Of a stretch of DNA of 22,990 bases, positions 8,701 through 16,484 are shown one piece after another. This stretch comes from JBHEKP01 sp041859375 (GTDB lineage Bacteria > Hydrogenedentota > Hydrogenedentia > Hydrogenedentales > CAITNO01). How positions within the stretch are numbered: position 1 is the stretch's first letter; each line of letters starts with the position of its first letter. The stretch lies in NCBI GenBank assembly GCA_041859375.1, contig JBHEKP010000353.1, forward strand, positions 1-22,990. The letters are read 5' to 3'. The translations under genes were made by a program, and so were the position numbers. The notes under the pieces were generated by a model. The model was not told where the DNA came from. It did no database searches and saw only the letters and a program-made list of their open reading frames with translations.

Positions 8701-11700
8701 CGGGCGATCCGGGTTTTGTAAACCCTTGGGCGGGTGATTTCAGGCTTCGTTCCGATTCTCCCTGCGTGGATGCCGGCACGGTTGTGGATGCGCCTTTGGA
8801 CGACATGCAGGGCCGGACCCGCCCCCAGGGGATGGGGGTGGACATGGGCGCCCATGAGCACTCCCCCGCGGATGACGATGATGTGGTTGCCACCCCCGGC
8901 CCCCTGCGGGTGAATGCCGCCTCCACCGCATCTAACCCGGACGGATCAAGCTGGGAAACCGCATTTCCCACCCTGCGGGAGGCGGCGGAGCTGGCGGAAT
9001 ATGGGGTTGAAATTTGGGTGGCCGGGGGGGTGTACACCGCGCCATTGGAAGACACGGTCGTGGAGCTCAAGGCAGCCACCCGGATGTACGGCGGCTTCAA
9101 CGGCACAGAAACCCGCCTGGAACAGCGCGATGCGGCGGCCAATCCAACCATTATTGACGGGCAAGGCGGCAGACAATGTGTCACCATGGACAACGCCAGC
9201 ATTCTGGATGGTTTCACCATCCAAAACGGCTTTTCGGAGTCGTACGGGGGCGGCGTGTTCGGCGGCAACATCTTCACCTGCGTCCTCATCAGCAACCATG
9301 CGCAAAGCGGCGGCGGGGCGGCGTTCGCCTCCGCCGAAGACTGCCTGTTCCAGGACAACACCGCCCTTTATGACGGCGGGGGCATCTTTGCTGGCCGGAC
9401 TTTCAACTGTGTGTTTACCGGCAATTCGGCCCAAGCGGGCGGGGCAATGGCCGGCGGCGACGCGTTCGATTGCATGTTCACACAAAACCATGCCGTTGCG
9501 GCGGGGGGTGGATTGTTTGCCACGGAGGCAACCGGCTCTGTGTTCACACAAAACAGCGCCCCCAACGGCGGGGCCATGTCATCTGGAACGGCGCAGGACT
9601 GCGCCTTCATTGAAAACACCGCCGTTGATTATGGTGGAGGAGTGGTGGATGCCACAACCTTAAACTGCCTGTTCGTCCGCAACAATGCCCGTGAAGGTGG
9701 AGGCGCTTCAACAGCCCCCCCCCAGACACCCTATGACACCCCCCCGGCCAAGGAACTGAGCGGCGGGGATTATTATCGAGAGGCCGTGAACTGCGTGTTT
9801 GAGCAAAATTTTGCCGAAGACGGCGGGGGTGCCTCTTCAATGTCGCTGGTTAACTGCACCCTATTCAACAACAGCGCCTCATCAGGCGGCGGTGTGTTTT
9901 ATTGCACCGCAAAAAACTGCATTGTCTGGAACAATTTCGGCGGACAGGCGTTCTCCTCCGGCTTGTCCCACTGCTGCCTGTCCGAGCCCGGGCCGGGCGA
10001 CAACAACATCACGGCCAATCCCGCATTTGCCAATCCAAGAAATGGTGATTTTCGCATCCGCTCCGGCTCCTCCTGCATTGACACGGGGACACCGGAACAC
10101 GCACCGGACACGGACATGCGGGGCGTGGCGCGTCCCCAGGGCGCTGGGGTGGACATCGGAGCCTTTGAGCACTGTCCCGAACGCGACTCTGACATCCCCC
10201 CGCCGGCGGCAATCCGGGTGAGCGCGGCATCAACCGCCGCCGCACCGGACGGACTTTCATGGGAAAGCGCCTTCAACACAATCCAATCCGCCGTGGACAA
10301 CTCCCTGCCCGGCGATGTGTTCTGGGTGACGGGGGGCGTGTATGCCGCACTGGCGGGCGATGCTGTGGTGACGCTGGCGGCATCCATGCGCCTTTACGGC
10401 GGCTTTGGCGGCCATGAGACGGAACTGGAACAACGCGACTGGCAGCTCCACGAAACGGTTATAGACGGCATGGATAGTCGCCGGTGCGTCACCGCGTCCC
10501 ATGGATGCCTGATTGACGGCTTCACACTGCAAAACGGCCGCGCGGAATCTGGCGGAGGCATGATATTCGGCACGGCGGCCAACTGCAGGTTCACCCTCAA
10601 CACAGCCGGAACGCAGGGGGGCGGGCTTTACACGGGGAACGCCGTAAACTGCACCTTCACCGCCAACTCGGCGGCAACCGGCGGGGGATTGTTTGAAAGC
10701 GCCGCGCGCAACTGCCTGCTTCTGGCCAACACCGCCCGCTCCGGTGCGGGCATGGCGGCGGGCACGGCTGTCAACTGCGTGTTCCATAAAAACAACGCGG
10801 AATACGGCGGGGGAATGGCGGAGGGGGCTGCAATAAACTGCACCTTTGTTGACAACCATTCCGACAACGGCGGGGGCGGTTTTCTGGCGTACAGCAATGG
10901 AGAAGTGGTCAACTGCATCCTCTGGGGAAACACGCCCGACGATTTCTCAGGGTCATACATCTTTTACTCTTGTCTCTCCACCCCGGTGAACCAACTGGGC
11001 AACATTGCAGCCGATCCCCTGTTTGCGAATGCCGGGGCGGGTGATTTTCGGCTGCTAGCAGGTTCTCCCTGTGTGGATTCGGGAACAGCCGCCAATGCGC
11101 CGGACATGGACATGAACGGCACACCCCGCCCACAGGGACAACGTATCGACATGGGCGCTTATGAATTTGTTCCAAAGGAAGAAGAGGGCGAGGGGGAAAT
11201 GGAGGGCGAACCCGAAGGCGAGCCACAGTTGGAGGGTGAGCCACACCTGGAAGGCGAACCCGAAGGCGAGCCACAGTTGGAGGGTGAGCCACACCTGGAA
11301 GGCGAACCCGAGGGCGAGCCACAGTTGGAGGGTGAGCCCCATCTGGAAGGCGAATCTGAGGGCGAGGTGGCGTTTCTGACCGCTGAAGAGGCCGCGCGCC
11401 TGTTGCTAGATCATTTCACCGACGCAGACGCAGACGGCAGCGGCGGTATATCCAGCGCAGAGGCAAGCGCGCGGCTGGCCGGGATGAATCCGGCGATTTT
11501 CGTGCGGCTGGATGAAAACGGTGACGGCCAGGCCACCGAGGCGGAACTCCGCGCATTTATGGGCCTTTCCGGCGGGGAGGAAGGCTGCGGGTGCGGAAAT
11601 TGCATCACCGGTGCCAAAGGCCCGTGGGGTTTCAAAGGATGGCTTGGCGACCTTTTCCTGGCTGGATTGGCCTTGGGCGCGCTGGTTGTCATGGCAAGAC

Positions 11701-11711
11701 AGGAAGGCTGA
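5712..11711 (+). CDS. giant secreted five-module beta-helix protein with EGE linker, EF-hands and C-terminal anchor
   Basis: This 1999-residue protein begins with a Sec signal peptide (hydrophobic core about 13-24, likely cleavage after PAHG at 29). GGGAGG lies 7 nt before the ATG. Five modules follow (residues 34-442, 459-731, 748-1050, 1067-1487, 1503-1819). Each has a header (VNAAS..PDG.SWE.AF...IWVA.GVYT...MYGGF.G.ET), a right-handed parallel beta-helix of about 21-residue rungs (NC.F..N.A..GGG), and a closing motif (F...DFRLR..SPCVD.GT...D..G..RP.G..VDMGA.EH). That closing motif resembles choice-of-anchor Q domains of PVC-type surface proteins. Then come an acidic EGEP repeat linker (about 1823-1887), two EF-hand loops (1906-1917, 1934-1945), Cys1959/1961/1964 and a hydrophobic segment (about 1977-1995) ending in RQEG. 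It is probably exported and surface-held. No catalytic residues were recognised, so a polysaccharide-binding, adhesive or lyase-like role is open. Confidence 0.9.
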   Translation: MRVCRMRHAQGTAVCMLPFLIALLSPAHGAVWHVNAASNASAPDGTSWENAFPDIPQASERAVPGDDIWVAAGLYTAEMGHTVVTIRNITRMYGGFKGMETDPGQREIGANPSIIDGEGLRRCVTADQSCTIDGFVLRNGHANSGGGLLDGSAVNCVFLGNYARDFGGGMCWGRAEGCIFTGNDAYWGGGMHEGSAVNCSFIENSANWGGGMVDSQAADCVFEKNTASYGGGIFRTNATNCTFTKNNAYRGGGAAEGFAINCVFSENEADTNGGGIYDVSAECCVLKSNTAQEGGGSCFGSISNCILIRNKAAEGAGGYYGTAVNCTITANIADTLNIYADYTSSIGGGMHDGTAVNCIIWGNSPTDTVNTAATHCCLSTIISGTGNTSGNPCFVNPWADDFRLRSDSPCVDAGTQTGAPWQDITGRNRPSGAGVDMGAHEHIPPDDEGALPPPDAIRVNASSTASAPDGRSWETAFRNLQEGANHAGFGVEIWVAKGVYTADTGTEVVRPNPVTDIYGGFNGTETIRRKRDWRTNKTRLDGLGFRRCVTADYTVTVDGLILQNGYARDGGGMLFGMARNCLFTNNMASSDGAGIYSGTAVNCVFSNNFSRIAGGGAFNATCVNCTFLGNSSSYYGGGSCLGEAVNCVFWKNKPDDTSSTLVSHSCLETPTEGPGNISADPCFVGLWPEDLRLRSNSPCVDTGTPSGAPPADMLGRARPAGAGVDMGAYEHYAPDDGIVSVHPDAIRVNTASTASNPDGLSWETAFPNLQAGADHAGYGVEIWVAGGVYTEAIGAQVVMLRQETAMYGGFNGTETAREQRDSRTNLTVVDGDNARRCITSEDSCLVDGFTLQNGNAVSGGGIYLGSAVDCVFLLNNALSSGGGLSFGKAVKCVFTDNSARSGGGAYNCTLVNSVVSGNKSTMRGGGAYQCSAYNCTFVNNHCSYGGGMYGGTAVNCIIWGNGVSDCHIARISYSCLSSPSYVSFVSNDSANEGNIIAGDPGFVNPWAGDFRLRSDSPCVDAGTVVDAPLDDMQGRTRPQGMGVDMGAHEHSPADDDDVVATPGPLRVNAASTASNPDGSSWETAFPTLREAAELAEYGVEIWVAGGVYTAPLEDTVVELKAATRMYGGFNGTETRLEQRDAAANPTIIDGQGGRQCVTMDNASILDGFTIQNGFSESYGGGVFGGNIFTCVLISNHAQSGGGAAFASAEDCLFQDNTALYDGGGIFAGRTFNCVFTGNSAQAGGAMAGGDAFDCMFTQNHAVAAGGGLFATEATGSVFTQNSAPNGGAMSSGTAQDCAFIENTAVDYGGGVVDATTLNCLFVRNNAREGGGASTAPPQTPYDTPPAKELSGGDYYREAVNCVFEQNFAEDGGGASSMSLVNCTLFNNSASSGGGVFYCTAKNCIVWNNFGGQAFSSGLSHCCLSEPGPGDNNITANPAFANPRNGDFRIRSGSSCIDTGTPEHAPDTDMRGVARPQGAGVDIGAFEHCPERDSDIPPPAAIRVSAASTAAAPDGLSWESAFNTIQSAVDNSLPGDVFWVTGGVYAALAGDAVVTLAASMRLYGGFGGHETELEQRDWQLHETVIDGMDSRRCVTASHGCLIDGFTLQNGRAESGGGMIFGTAANCRFTLNTAGTQGGGLYTGNAVNCTFTANSAATGGGLFESAARNCLLLANTARSGAGMAAGTAVNCVFHKNNAEYGGGMAEGAAINCTFVDNHSDNGGGGFLAYSNGEVVNCILWGNTPDDFSGSYIFYSCLSTPVNQLGNIAADPLFANAGAGDFRLLAGSPCVDSGTAANAPDMDMNGTPRPQGQRIDMGAYEFVPKEEEGEGEMEGEPEGEPQLEGEPHLEGEPEGEPQLEGEPHLEGEPEGEPQLEGEPHLEGESEGEVAFLTAEEAARLLLDHFTDADADGSGGISSAEASARLAGMNPAIFVRLDENGDGQATEAELRAFMGLSGGEEGCGCGNCITGAKGPWGFKGWLGDLFLAGLALGALVVMARQEG
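5811..7037 (+). repeat. beta-helix module 1 (about 10 rungs)
   Basis: Residues 34-442 of the giant protein. Ten rungs carry a Cys at the same position (first Cys156, last Cys358), mostly 21-22 residues apart. The module ends VDMGAHEH and is joined to module 2 by an acidic, proline-rich linker (443-458). It contains the longest G tracts of the gene (G8 at 6210-6217, G9 at 6528-6536). Confidence 0.85.
7086..7904 (+). repeat. beta-helix module 2 (about 4 rungs)
   Basis: Residues 459-731. It has the same header and closing motif as module 1 but only about four Cys-bearing rungs (NCLF, NCVF, NCTF, NCVF), making it the shortest module. It ends VDMGAYEH. Confidence 0.85.
7953..8861 (+). repeat. beta-helix module 3 (about 5 rungs)
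   Basis: Residues 748-1050. About five rungs, one with Ser in place of the ladder Cys (NSVVSG). The header DNA closely matches that of module 4. It ends VDMGAHEH. Confidence 0.85.
8910..10172 (+). repeat. beta-helix module 4 (about 10 rungs, with insertion)
   Basis: Residues 1067-1487. About ten rungs, one with Ser in place of Cys (GSVFTQ). A roughly 22-residue Pro/Thr-rich insertion (1334-1355) interrupts the ladder between NCLFVRN and NCVFEQN; it is encoded by DNA containing C9 and C7 tracts. It ends VDIGAFEH. Confidence 0.85.
10218..11168 (+). repeat. beta-helix module 5 (about 6 rungs)
   Basis: Residues 1503-1819. About six Cys-bearing rungs, and a more diverged header (SAASTAAAPDG). 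The closing motif VDMGAYEF leads directly into the acidic EGE linker. Confidence 0.85.
11214..11357 (+). repeat. 48-bp tandem repeat, three copies, encoding EGEPQLEGEPHLEGEP
   Basis: Three direct copies start at 11214, 11262 and 11310. The first two are identical; the third differs in a few bases and ends with Ser instead of Pro. Each encodes 16 residues, keeping the frame. The high identity suggests recent expansion, and copy number may vary between strains. Confidence 0.92.
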
Positions 11712-11730
11712 ACCGGTCCTGATAAACTTT

Positions 11731-13107
11731 CTACCCGGCCATTTCCCGAAACATCCGGTAAATGCCGCCGAAGGCGCCGTTGCTCATGATGAGCACAACG
11801 TCGCCGGGCCGGGATCCGCGCCAGATTTCCGCGGCCATCGCGCCGATGTCGTCGTGGAAGGATGCCTCTTTCCCAAGCCCCCGCAGTTGGCGCACGATTT
11901 CCGCCCGGTCAAGCCGTTCGGTTTCGGGGATTTTTTCGGCGCGGTGAATGGGGCCAAGCCAGACGCCGTTGGCGGCGGAAAAGGCCTCCCCCAGCTCCCC
12001 TTGGAAGGCGTTGGTGACGGTGGTGTTGGAGCGGGGTTCGAACACGGCGAGCAGCCGCGACTGCGGCCAGCGCGCCCGTGCGCCCGCGATGGTTTCGCGG
12101 ATGGCCGTGGGATGGTGGGCGAAATCATCCACAAAGGTGACGCCGTGGTGCTCCAGGAACACCTCCATGCGCCTGCGCACACCTGGGAAGGTGCGCACGG
12201 CCTCCGCCACGGCATCGGGTCCCGCGCCCAGCAGCGCCGCGACGGCCACGGCGGCCAGGGTGTTCTGCCCGTTGTGCCGCCCTGCGAGGGTTGGTTCCAG
12301 CACGGCCCAGGGCATGCCGCCGCGCCACACCTCCAACCGTCCATCGTCCCCGTAGACACCGCGCCAGTCCGCATCCTCCGCGAAACCGTAGGTGGCGGTG
12401 TTTGAAAATGCGTGGGGCCGCAGGCTGCGGGCATGGTTGTCGGCGCAGCACAGGAGCCAGCCGTCGCGGGGTATCTGGCGGAGCATGCGCTGGAAGGCGA
12501 GCTCAATCTCCGCGAGGTCCCGGTAGATGTCACCGTGGTCAAACTCGACGGAGGTGACCACGGCGATCTCGGGCAGGTAGTGGAGAAACTTGGCGCGCTT
12601 GTCAAAAAAGGCGGTGTCGTACTCGTCGCCCTCAATGGCGAAGGGCGCGCCGGGCGCGCCCAGCCGCGCCGAATGGTCAAGGCCGAGCGGCTGCCCGCCA
12701 ATGAGCCAGCCGGGGTTGAACCCGCATTTTTCCAGGATGTGCGCCGTCAGCGCGGTGGTGGTGGTTTTGCCGTGGGTGCCGCAGAGCGCCACGGGCCTGC
12801 GATCACGGAGCACGTGCTCCTTGAGCCATTCGGGCAGGCTGGCGAAACGCATCCGCCGCGACAGCGCCGCCTCCACCTCGGGGTTGCCCCGGCTCAGCGC
12901 ATTGCCAAGCAGCACCACGTCCGGGTTCCAGTCCAGGTTTTCCGCGGCATATCCGGAAGCCACGGGCACGCCCAGGTCCGCAACCATGCCGGAGGTGGGC
13001 GGATAGAGCGGATTGTCGCTGCCGCGCACCTCCCAGCCCGCCTCGATGGCCAGCCGCGCCCCCGCCACCATCGCCGTGCCGCCTATGCCGCTGAAATGTA
13101 TTTTCAT
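11731..13107 (-). CDS. mpl: UDP-N-acetylmuramate:L-alanyl-gamma-D-glutamyl-meso-diaminopimelate ligase
   Basis: This 458-residue Mur-ligase family enzyme joins recycled murein tripeptide (L-Ala-gamma-D-Glu-mDAP) to UDP-MurNAc, using ATP in the cytoplasm. The N-terminal Rossmann loop is HFSGIGGTAM (4-13). The ATP loop is GTHGKTTTT (110-118). The signature EGDEYDTAFFDKR (159-171), followed by EFDHGDIY (188-195), is characteristic of Mpl rather than MurC. FAHHPTAI and the C-terminal ligand domain are intact. The length suits the family. The ATG at 13107 has a modest site (AAAGGG, about 8 nt away). It converges with the giant gene, with 19 nt between the stops. It implies an mDAP-containing wall and peptidoglycan recycling. 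Confidence 0.93.
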   Translation of the reverse strand: MKIHFSGIGGTAMVAGARLAIEAGWEVRGSDNPLYPPTSGMVADLGVPVASGYAAENLDWNPDVVLLGNALSRGNPEVEAALSRRMRFASLPEWLKEHVLRDRRPVALCGTHGKTTTTALTAHILEKCGFNPGWLIGGQPLGLDHSARLGAPGAPFAIEGDEYDTAFFDKRAKFLHYLPEIAVVTSVEFDHGDIYRDLAEIELAFQRMLRQIPRDGWLLCCADNHARSLRPHAFSNTATYGFAEDADWRGVYGDDGRLEVWRGGMPWAVLEPTLAGRHNGQNTLAAVAVAALLGAGPDAVAEAVRTFPGVRRRMEVFLEHHGVTFVDDFAHHPTAIRETIAGARARWPQSRLLAVFEPRSNTTVTNAFQGELGEAFSAANGVWLGPIHRAEKIPETERLDRAEIVRQLRGLGKEASFHDDIGAMAAEIWRGSRPGDVVLIMSNGAFGGIYRMFREMAG

Positions 13108-13198
13108 AAACCATACCCTTTAAACGGGAAGCTCACACCCGCAGACAAGACAGATTCAAGCAGATTTTGGAAAAAATCACAACCATGCCACAGAACTG

Positions 13199-13235
13199 AA
13201 AAAACGGGCTCCGGTGAATGACTCACCGGAACCCG
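13199..13235 (-). terminator. intrinsic terminator of the symporter/beta-galactosidase operon
   Basis: On the minus strand a 13-bp stem with one mismatch (arms at 13223-13235 and 13205-13217) and a 5-nt loop is followed by a run of T residues (A tract at 13199-13204 on the plus strand). It lies 27 nt after the beta-galactosidase stop. A-rich sequence on the other side (13238-13243) might give weak function in the opposite direction. Confidence 0.88.
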
Positions 13236-13262
13236 CGAAAAAAGGCGTCGCCGATTTCCGGC

Positions 13263-16200
13263 TTACTTCAGCACACGGTTGACCGTCTCCTCAAGGGGCG
13301 TTTTGTCCCCGAGCAGGGGGGACAACCGGAACTGGTAACGGTAGGGCTGGCTGACAAGGGTGTACTGCTGGTGGGGGCGCGCGCCCCAACTGTCGTCGCC
13401 GCCCACGCCGGTCTGCTTGAAGTCGATGTTCCAGGTGGTGACGCCGCGCAGGGGCAGTTCGCACTGGTGCTTCAGCTCCAGGTCATCCTGGACGAAGGGC
13501 CACGCGCTGGTGTAGAGCAGGGGCATTCCCACGGCGACAAGGCCCTCGCCCCTGCTGTTGGTGAGGGCGGCCCAGCGCACATCGCAGCGGTTGCCCGTTT
13601 CCTGGGGGCGCACATAGGGGTGGGGCAGTTCGGCAACCGGGGAGGAATAGCGGCCCACAGGCGCGCCGGTTTTGCGATCCCAGTAGTTTTCATGGGGGCC
13701 GCGCCCGTACCATGCCAGGGTGTCGTATTCCTTGGGCATGGCCATCTGCATGCCGAAGCGGGGCAGTTCGGGCAGCTTTTTGTCGGGGTCAATGGCGCTG
13801 TCCACCACCACGTCACCGTTTCCGTGGACGGTGTAGGCGAGTGTCTGGACCGCGTCTTCCTTGGTGTCCAGTTCGCATCTGGCGGTGATCACCACCACGC
13901 CGTCCTTTTCGTCCGCGTCCACCTTGAACTTTTTGGCGTTCTTGAAGGCGTCGCGCCATGTGCCCACGCGGCGCGGCGCGGCGTTGCCCCGGTCGTTGTC
14001 CGTGGGGGAACGCCAGTAGTTGGGCGCAAGCGGGGCGGCCATCAGTTCCCGCCCATCCACCTTCCATGACTCCAGCACGCCCGTTTCCCTGCTGAAACGG
14101 AGTTCAAAGGCTTCGCCGGTGACGACATAGGCGTCCTTTTCCTTGTCCAATGCGAGTTTTCCCGCCACCGCCACAGGGGCAACCTCGGGCGATTTCCACG
14201 GAAGCTCAAGCTGCTCCCAGGCGACCACATGTCCCGCCTGGGCCCAGGACGCATCCTCCGCCAGCACAAAGGTGACGGTGAGGTAATATTCCGCGCCGGG
14301 CTGCGGGGCGGGCTGCGCCAGGGGCAGGGTGACGTTTTGCGCCGTCTTCGGGGCGATGTCCAGCCGGTCAAGCTCGCCCTGCTGGACAACCACGCCGTCG
14401 GCCTCCACCTTCCAGGTTCCCTTGAGGAAGCCGGTGCCGATGAAGTCGTACTTGTTTTCCACTGAGATGACACCGGCGGCAAGGTCCACGGGTTTCACCC
14501 GCACATACTGGTAGACCTTCTTCACCTCGGTGGCGGCGGGAGAGGGGCGGCGGTCCGGCTGGAAGAGGCCGTTGCAGCAGAAATTCCAGTCGGTGGGCTC
14601 ATCGCCGTAGTCGCCGCCGTAGGCGTAGAACCAGTCCCTGGTGTAATTGGCCGCAGGGGACACCTTCGGACCGCGCGTGTCACTGAAGGGCTTTTGAACG
14701 CCCTGATCCACGAAGTCCCAAATGCATCCGCCCATAAGCACAGGATGCGCCTCGATCAAATCCCAGTAGTCCTGAAGGTTGCCGACGCTGTTTCCCATGG
14801 CATGGGCGTACTCGCAGAGGAAGAAAGGCTTCTTCTGCCCGCTCTGCACGTACTCAAGCATCTGCGGAATGCGGTGGTACATCTCGCTGTGGATGTCAGT
14901 GACCTCGTTGAACCGTTCGTAATGAATCGGACGGCTCTTGTCCCTCGCGCGGATGGCGTCGGAGGACGCCTTGAAGTTGCATCCCGGCCCGGCCTCGTTG
15001 CCCAGCGACCAGAAGAGGATGCTGGGATGGTTCTTGTCGCGCTCCACCATGCGCATGGTCCGCTCGACATGCTGCTTCTCCCAGGCGGGGTTGTTGCCCA
15101 GGGACTTGTCCATGTCGTAGCCCATGCCGTGGGACTCGATGTTGGCCTCGTCCATGACATAAAGGCCGTATTTGTCGCAAAGATCGTACCACTCGGTCCG
15201 GTTCGGGTAATGGGAGGTGCGCACGATGTTCATGTTGAGCTGTTTCATCAGCTTCACATCGTTTTCCATGTCCTCAACACGAACCGCGCGGCCGTTCTGC
15301 TGATCATGCTCATGGCGGTTGACGCCCTTCACGCGCACGGCGACGCCGTTGACCATGAACACGCCGTCCTTTATCTCCACCCTGCGGAAACCGTGGTTGC
15401 AGGCCATGGACTCCACAACTTTACCCTTGGCGTCCTTGAGCGTGACCACCACCCGGTAAAGGTTGGGGGTCTCCGCCGTCCATTTCAGCGGCGCGGCCAC
15501 CGGAAGGGACGTTTCCAAAAGACTCTCCGAACCGGGGGGTGTGACGGGCACCTTCATGGCGGCGGGTCCCGCAACAACGGCACCGTCCGCGCTGTAAAGG
15601 ACCGCCTCCACCGAGCAACCCTCAGCCGCCGCGCCGCCGAGATTGCGCACTGTGGCGGACACGTTCAGGACGGCATCCTTGTATTGCCCGTCCAGGTCAC
15701 TGTGCGCCCAGAAGTCGCGCACCTGCACCGGGGCGGTGGAATAGAGGAACACGGGCCGGAAGATGCCGCTGAAGCGCCAGAAATCCTGGTCCTCCAGATA
15801 ACTGCCGTCGCTCCACCGGTATACCTCCACGGCAAGGGTGTTTTCACCGGGCTGAAGCAGGCTGGTGATGTTGAATTCCGAGGGCAGCTTGCTGTCCTCG
15901 GCGTAGCCGGCCTCCTTCCCGTTCACCCAGACGTAATAGGCGCTGTACACACCGCCAAACTGGAGAAACACCTGACGCCCGGCCCATTCCGCGGGAACGG
16001 TGAAGGTGCGCCGGTAGGAGCCCACCGGGTTGTTGTCATGGGGGATATAAGGCGGGTTCGCCGGGTGGGGATACCGCACATTGGTGTAGATGGGCGTGCC
16101 GTAGCCCTCCATCTCCCACACGGAGGGAACGGGGATGGTTTTCCATCCGGACACGTCAAAGGAGGGTTCCTGAAAACCCTGCGGACGGTCGGCGGGCTTG

Positions 16201-16463
16201 GCCACCCAGTTGAACTTCCAGTCTCCGTCCAGGGTCTGGAACCATGGGGACGCCTCGCGCGGCTGGGTGCGCGCCGCCTCCGGGTCCGGGAAGGGCATGC
16301 GGGTGCAGCCCATGGGCTCCCGGTTCTTCTGGGTCACATCAATGTTTTCCCAGTCCGGCGTCCCGTCGGCGCGGGCGAATCCCTGACAAACAAGTGCGCC
16401 GCCAAGGGCAAGCAGCAGGGTCATGCAAATCACGGCGGTCATCGCGGTTTTTTCCTTATTCAT
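13263..16463 (-). CDS. lacZ: exported GH2 beta-galactosidase (LacZ type)
   Basis: This 1066-residue protein has the LacZ layout: signal peptide, sugar-binding jelly roll (about 74-250), immunoglobulin-like domain (about 255-370), TIM barrel (about 375-660), linker domain and C-terminal Bgal small-chain domain (about 790-1060). The catalytic acid/base is Glu490 (SLGNEAG) and the nucleophile Glu551 (FFLCEYAHAMGNS). HEHDQQNG, RTSHYPN and IWDFVDQG are also as in LacZ. It hydrolyses terminal beta-galactosides. Unlike E. coli LacZ it has a Sec signal (core about 8-25, likely cleavage after ARA at 32), so it probably acts in the periplasm or outside. The start has GAAGGA 7 nt upstream. It lies 21 nt behind the symporter gene, in one operon. 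Another beta-glycoside specificity is possible. Confidence 0.92.
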   Translation of the reverse strand: MNKEKTAMTAVICMTLLLALGGALVCQGFARADGTPDWENIDVTQKNREPMGCTRMPFPDPEAARTQPREASPWFQTLDGDWKFNWVAKPADRPQGFQEPSFDVSGWKTIPVPSVWEMEGYGTPIYTNVRYPHPANPPYIPHDNNPVGSYRRTFTVPAEWAGRQVFLQFGGVYSAYYVWVNGKEAGYAEDSKLPSEFNITSLLQPGENTLAVEVYRWSDGSYLEDQDFWRFSGIFRPVFLYSTAPVQVRDFWAHSDLDGQYKDAVLNVSATVRNLGGAAAEGCSVEAVLYSADGAVVAGPAAMKVPVTPPGSESLLETSLPVAAPLKWTAETPNLYRVVVTLKDAKGKVVESMACNHGFRRVEIKDGVFMVNGVAVRVKGVNRHEHDQQNGRAVRVEDMENDVKLMKQLNMNIVRTSHYPNRTEWYDLCDKYGLYVMDEANIESHGMGYDMDKSLGNNPAWEKQHVERTMRMVERDKNHPSILFWSLGNEAGPGCNFKASSDAIRARDKSRPIHYERFNEVTDIHSEMYHRIPQMLEYVQSGQKKPFFLCEYAHAMGNSVGNLQDYWDLIEAHPVLMGGCIWDFVDQGVQKPFSDTRGPKVSPAANYTRDWFYAYGGDYGDEPTDWNFCCNGLFQPDRRPSPAATEVKKVYQYVRVKPVDLAAGVISVENKYDFIGTGFLKGTWKVEADGVVVQQGELDRLDIAPKTAQNVTLPLAQPAPQPGAEYYLTVTFVLAEDASWAQAGHVVAWEQLELPWKSPEVAPVAVAGKLALDKEKDAYVVTGEAFELRFSRETGVLESWKVDGRELMAAPLAPNYWRSPTDNDRGNAAPRRVGTWRDAFKNAKKFKVDADEKDGVVVITARCELDTKEDAVQTLAYTVHGNGDVVVDSAIDPDKKLPELPRFGMQMAMPKEYDTLAWYGRGPHENYWDRKTGAPVGRYSSPVAELPHPYVRPQETGNRCDVRWAALTNSRGEGLVAVGMPLLYTSAWPFVQDDLELKHQCELPLRGVTTWNIDFKQTGVGGDDSWGARPHQQYTLVSQPYRYQFRLSPLLGDKTPLEETVNRVLK

Positions 16464-16484
16464 GCCGGAATCCTTCGTTCGGGC

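Noticed and set aside
11512..13221. Plus-strand open frames (297 and 269 codons) across the mpl region
   Set aside because: Both are antisense to the intact mpl gene and lack motifs; the first also overlaps the end of the giant gene.
16380..16400. Lipoprotein signal in the beta-galactosidase (Cys26 after GGALV)
   Set aside because: ALVC does not fit the usual lipobox (Leu at -3, small residue at -1), and a good ARA cleavage site follows at residue 32.
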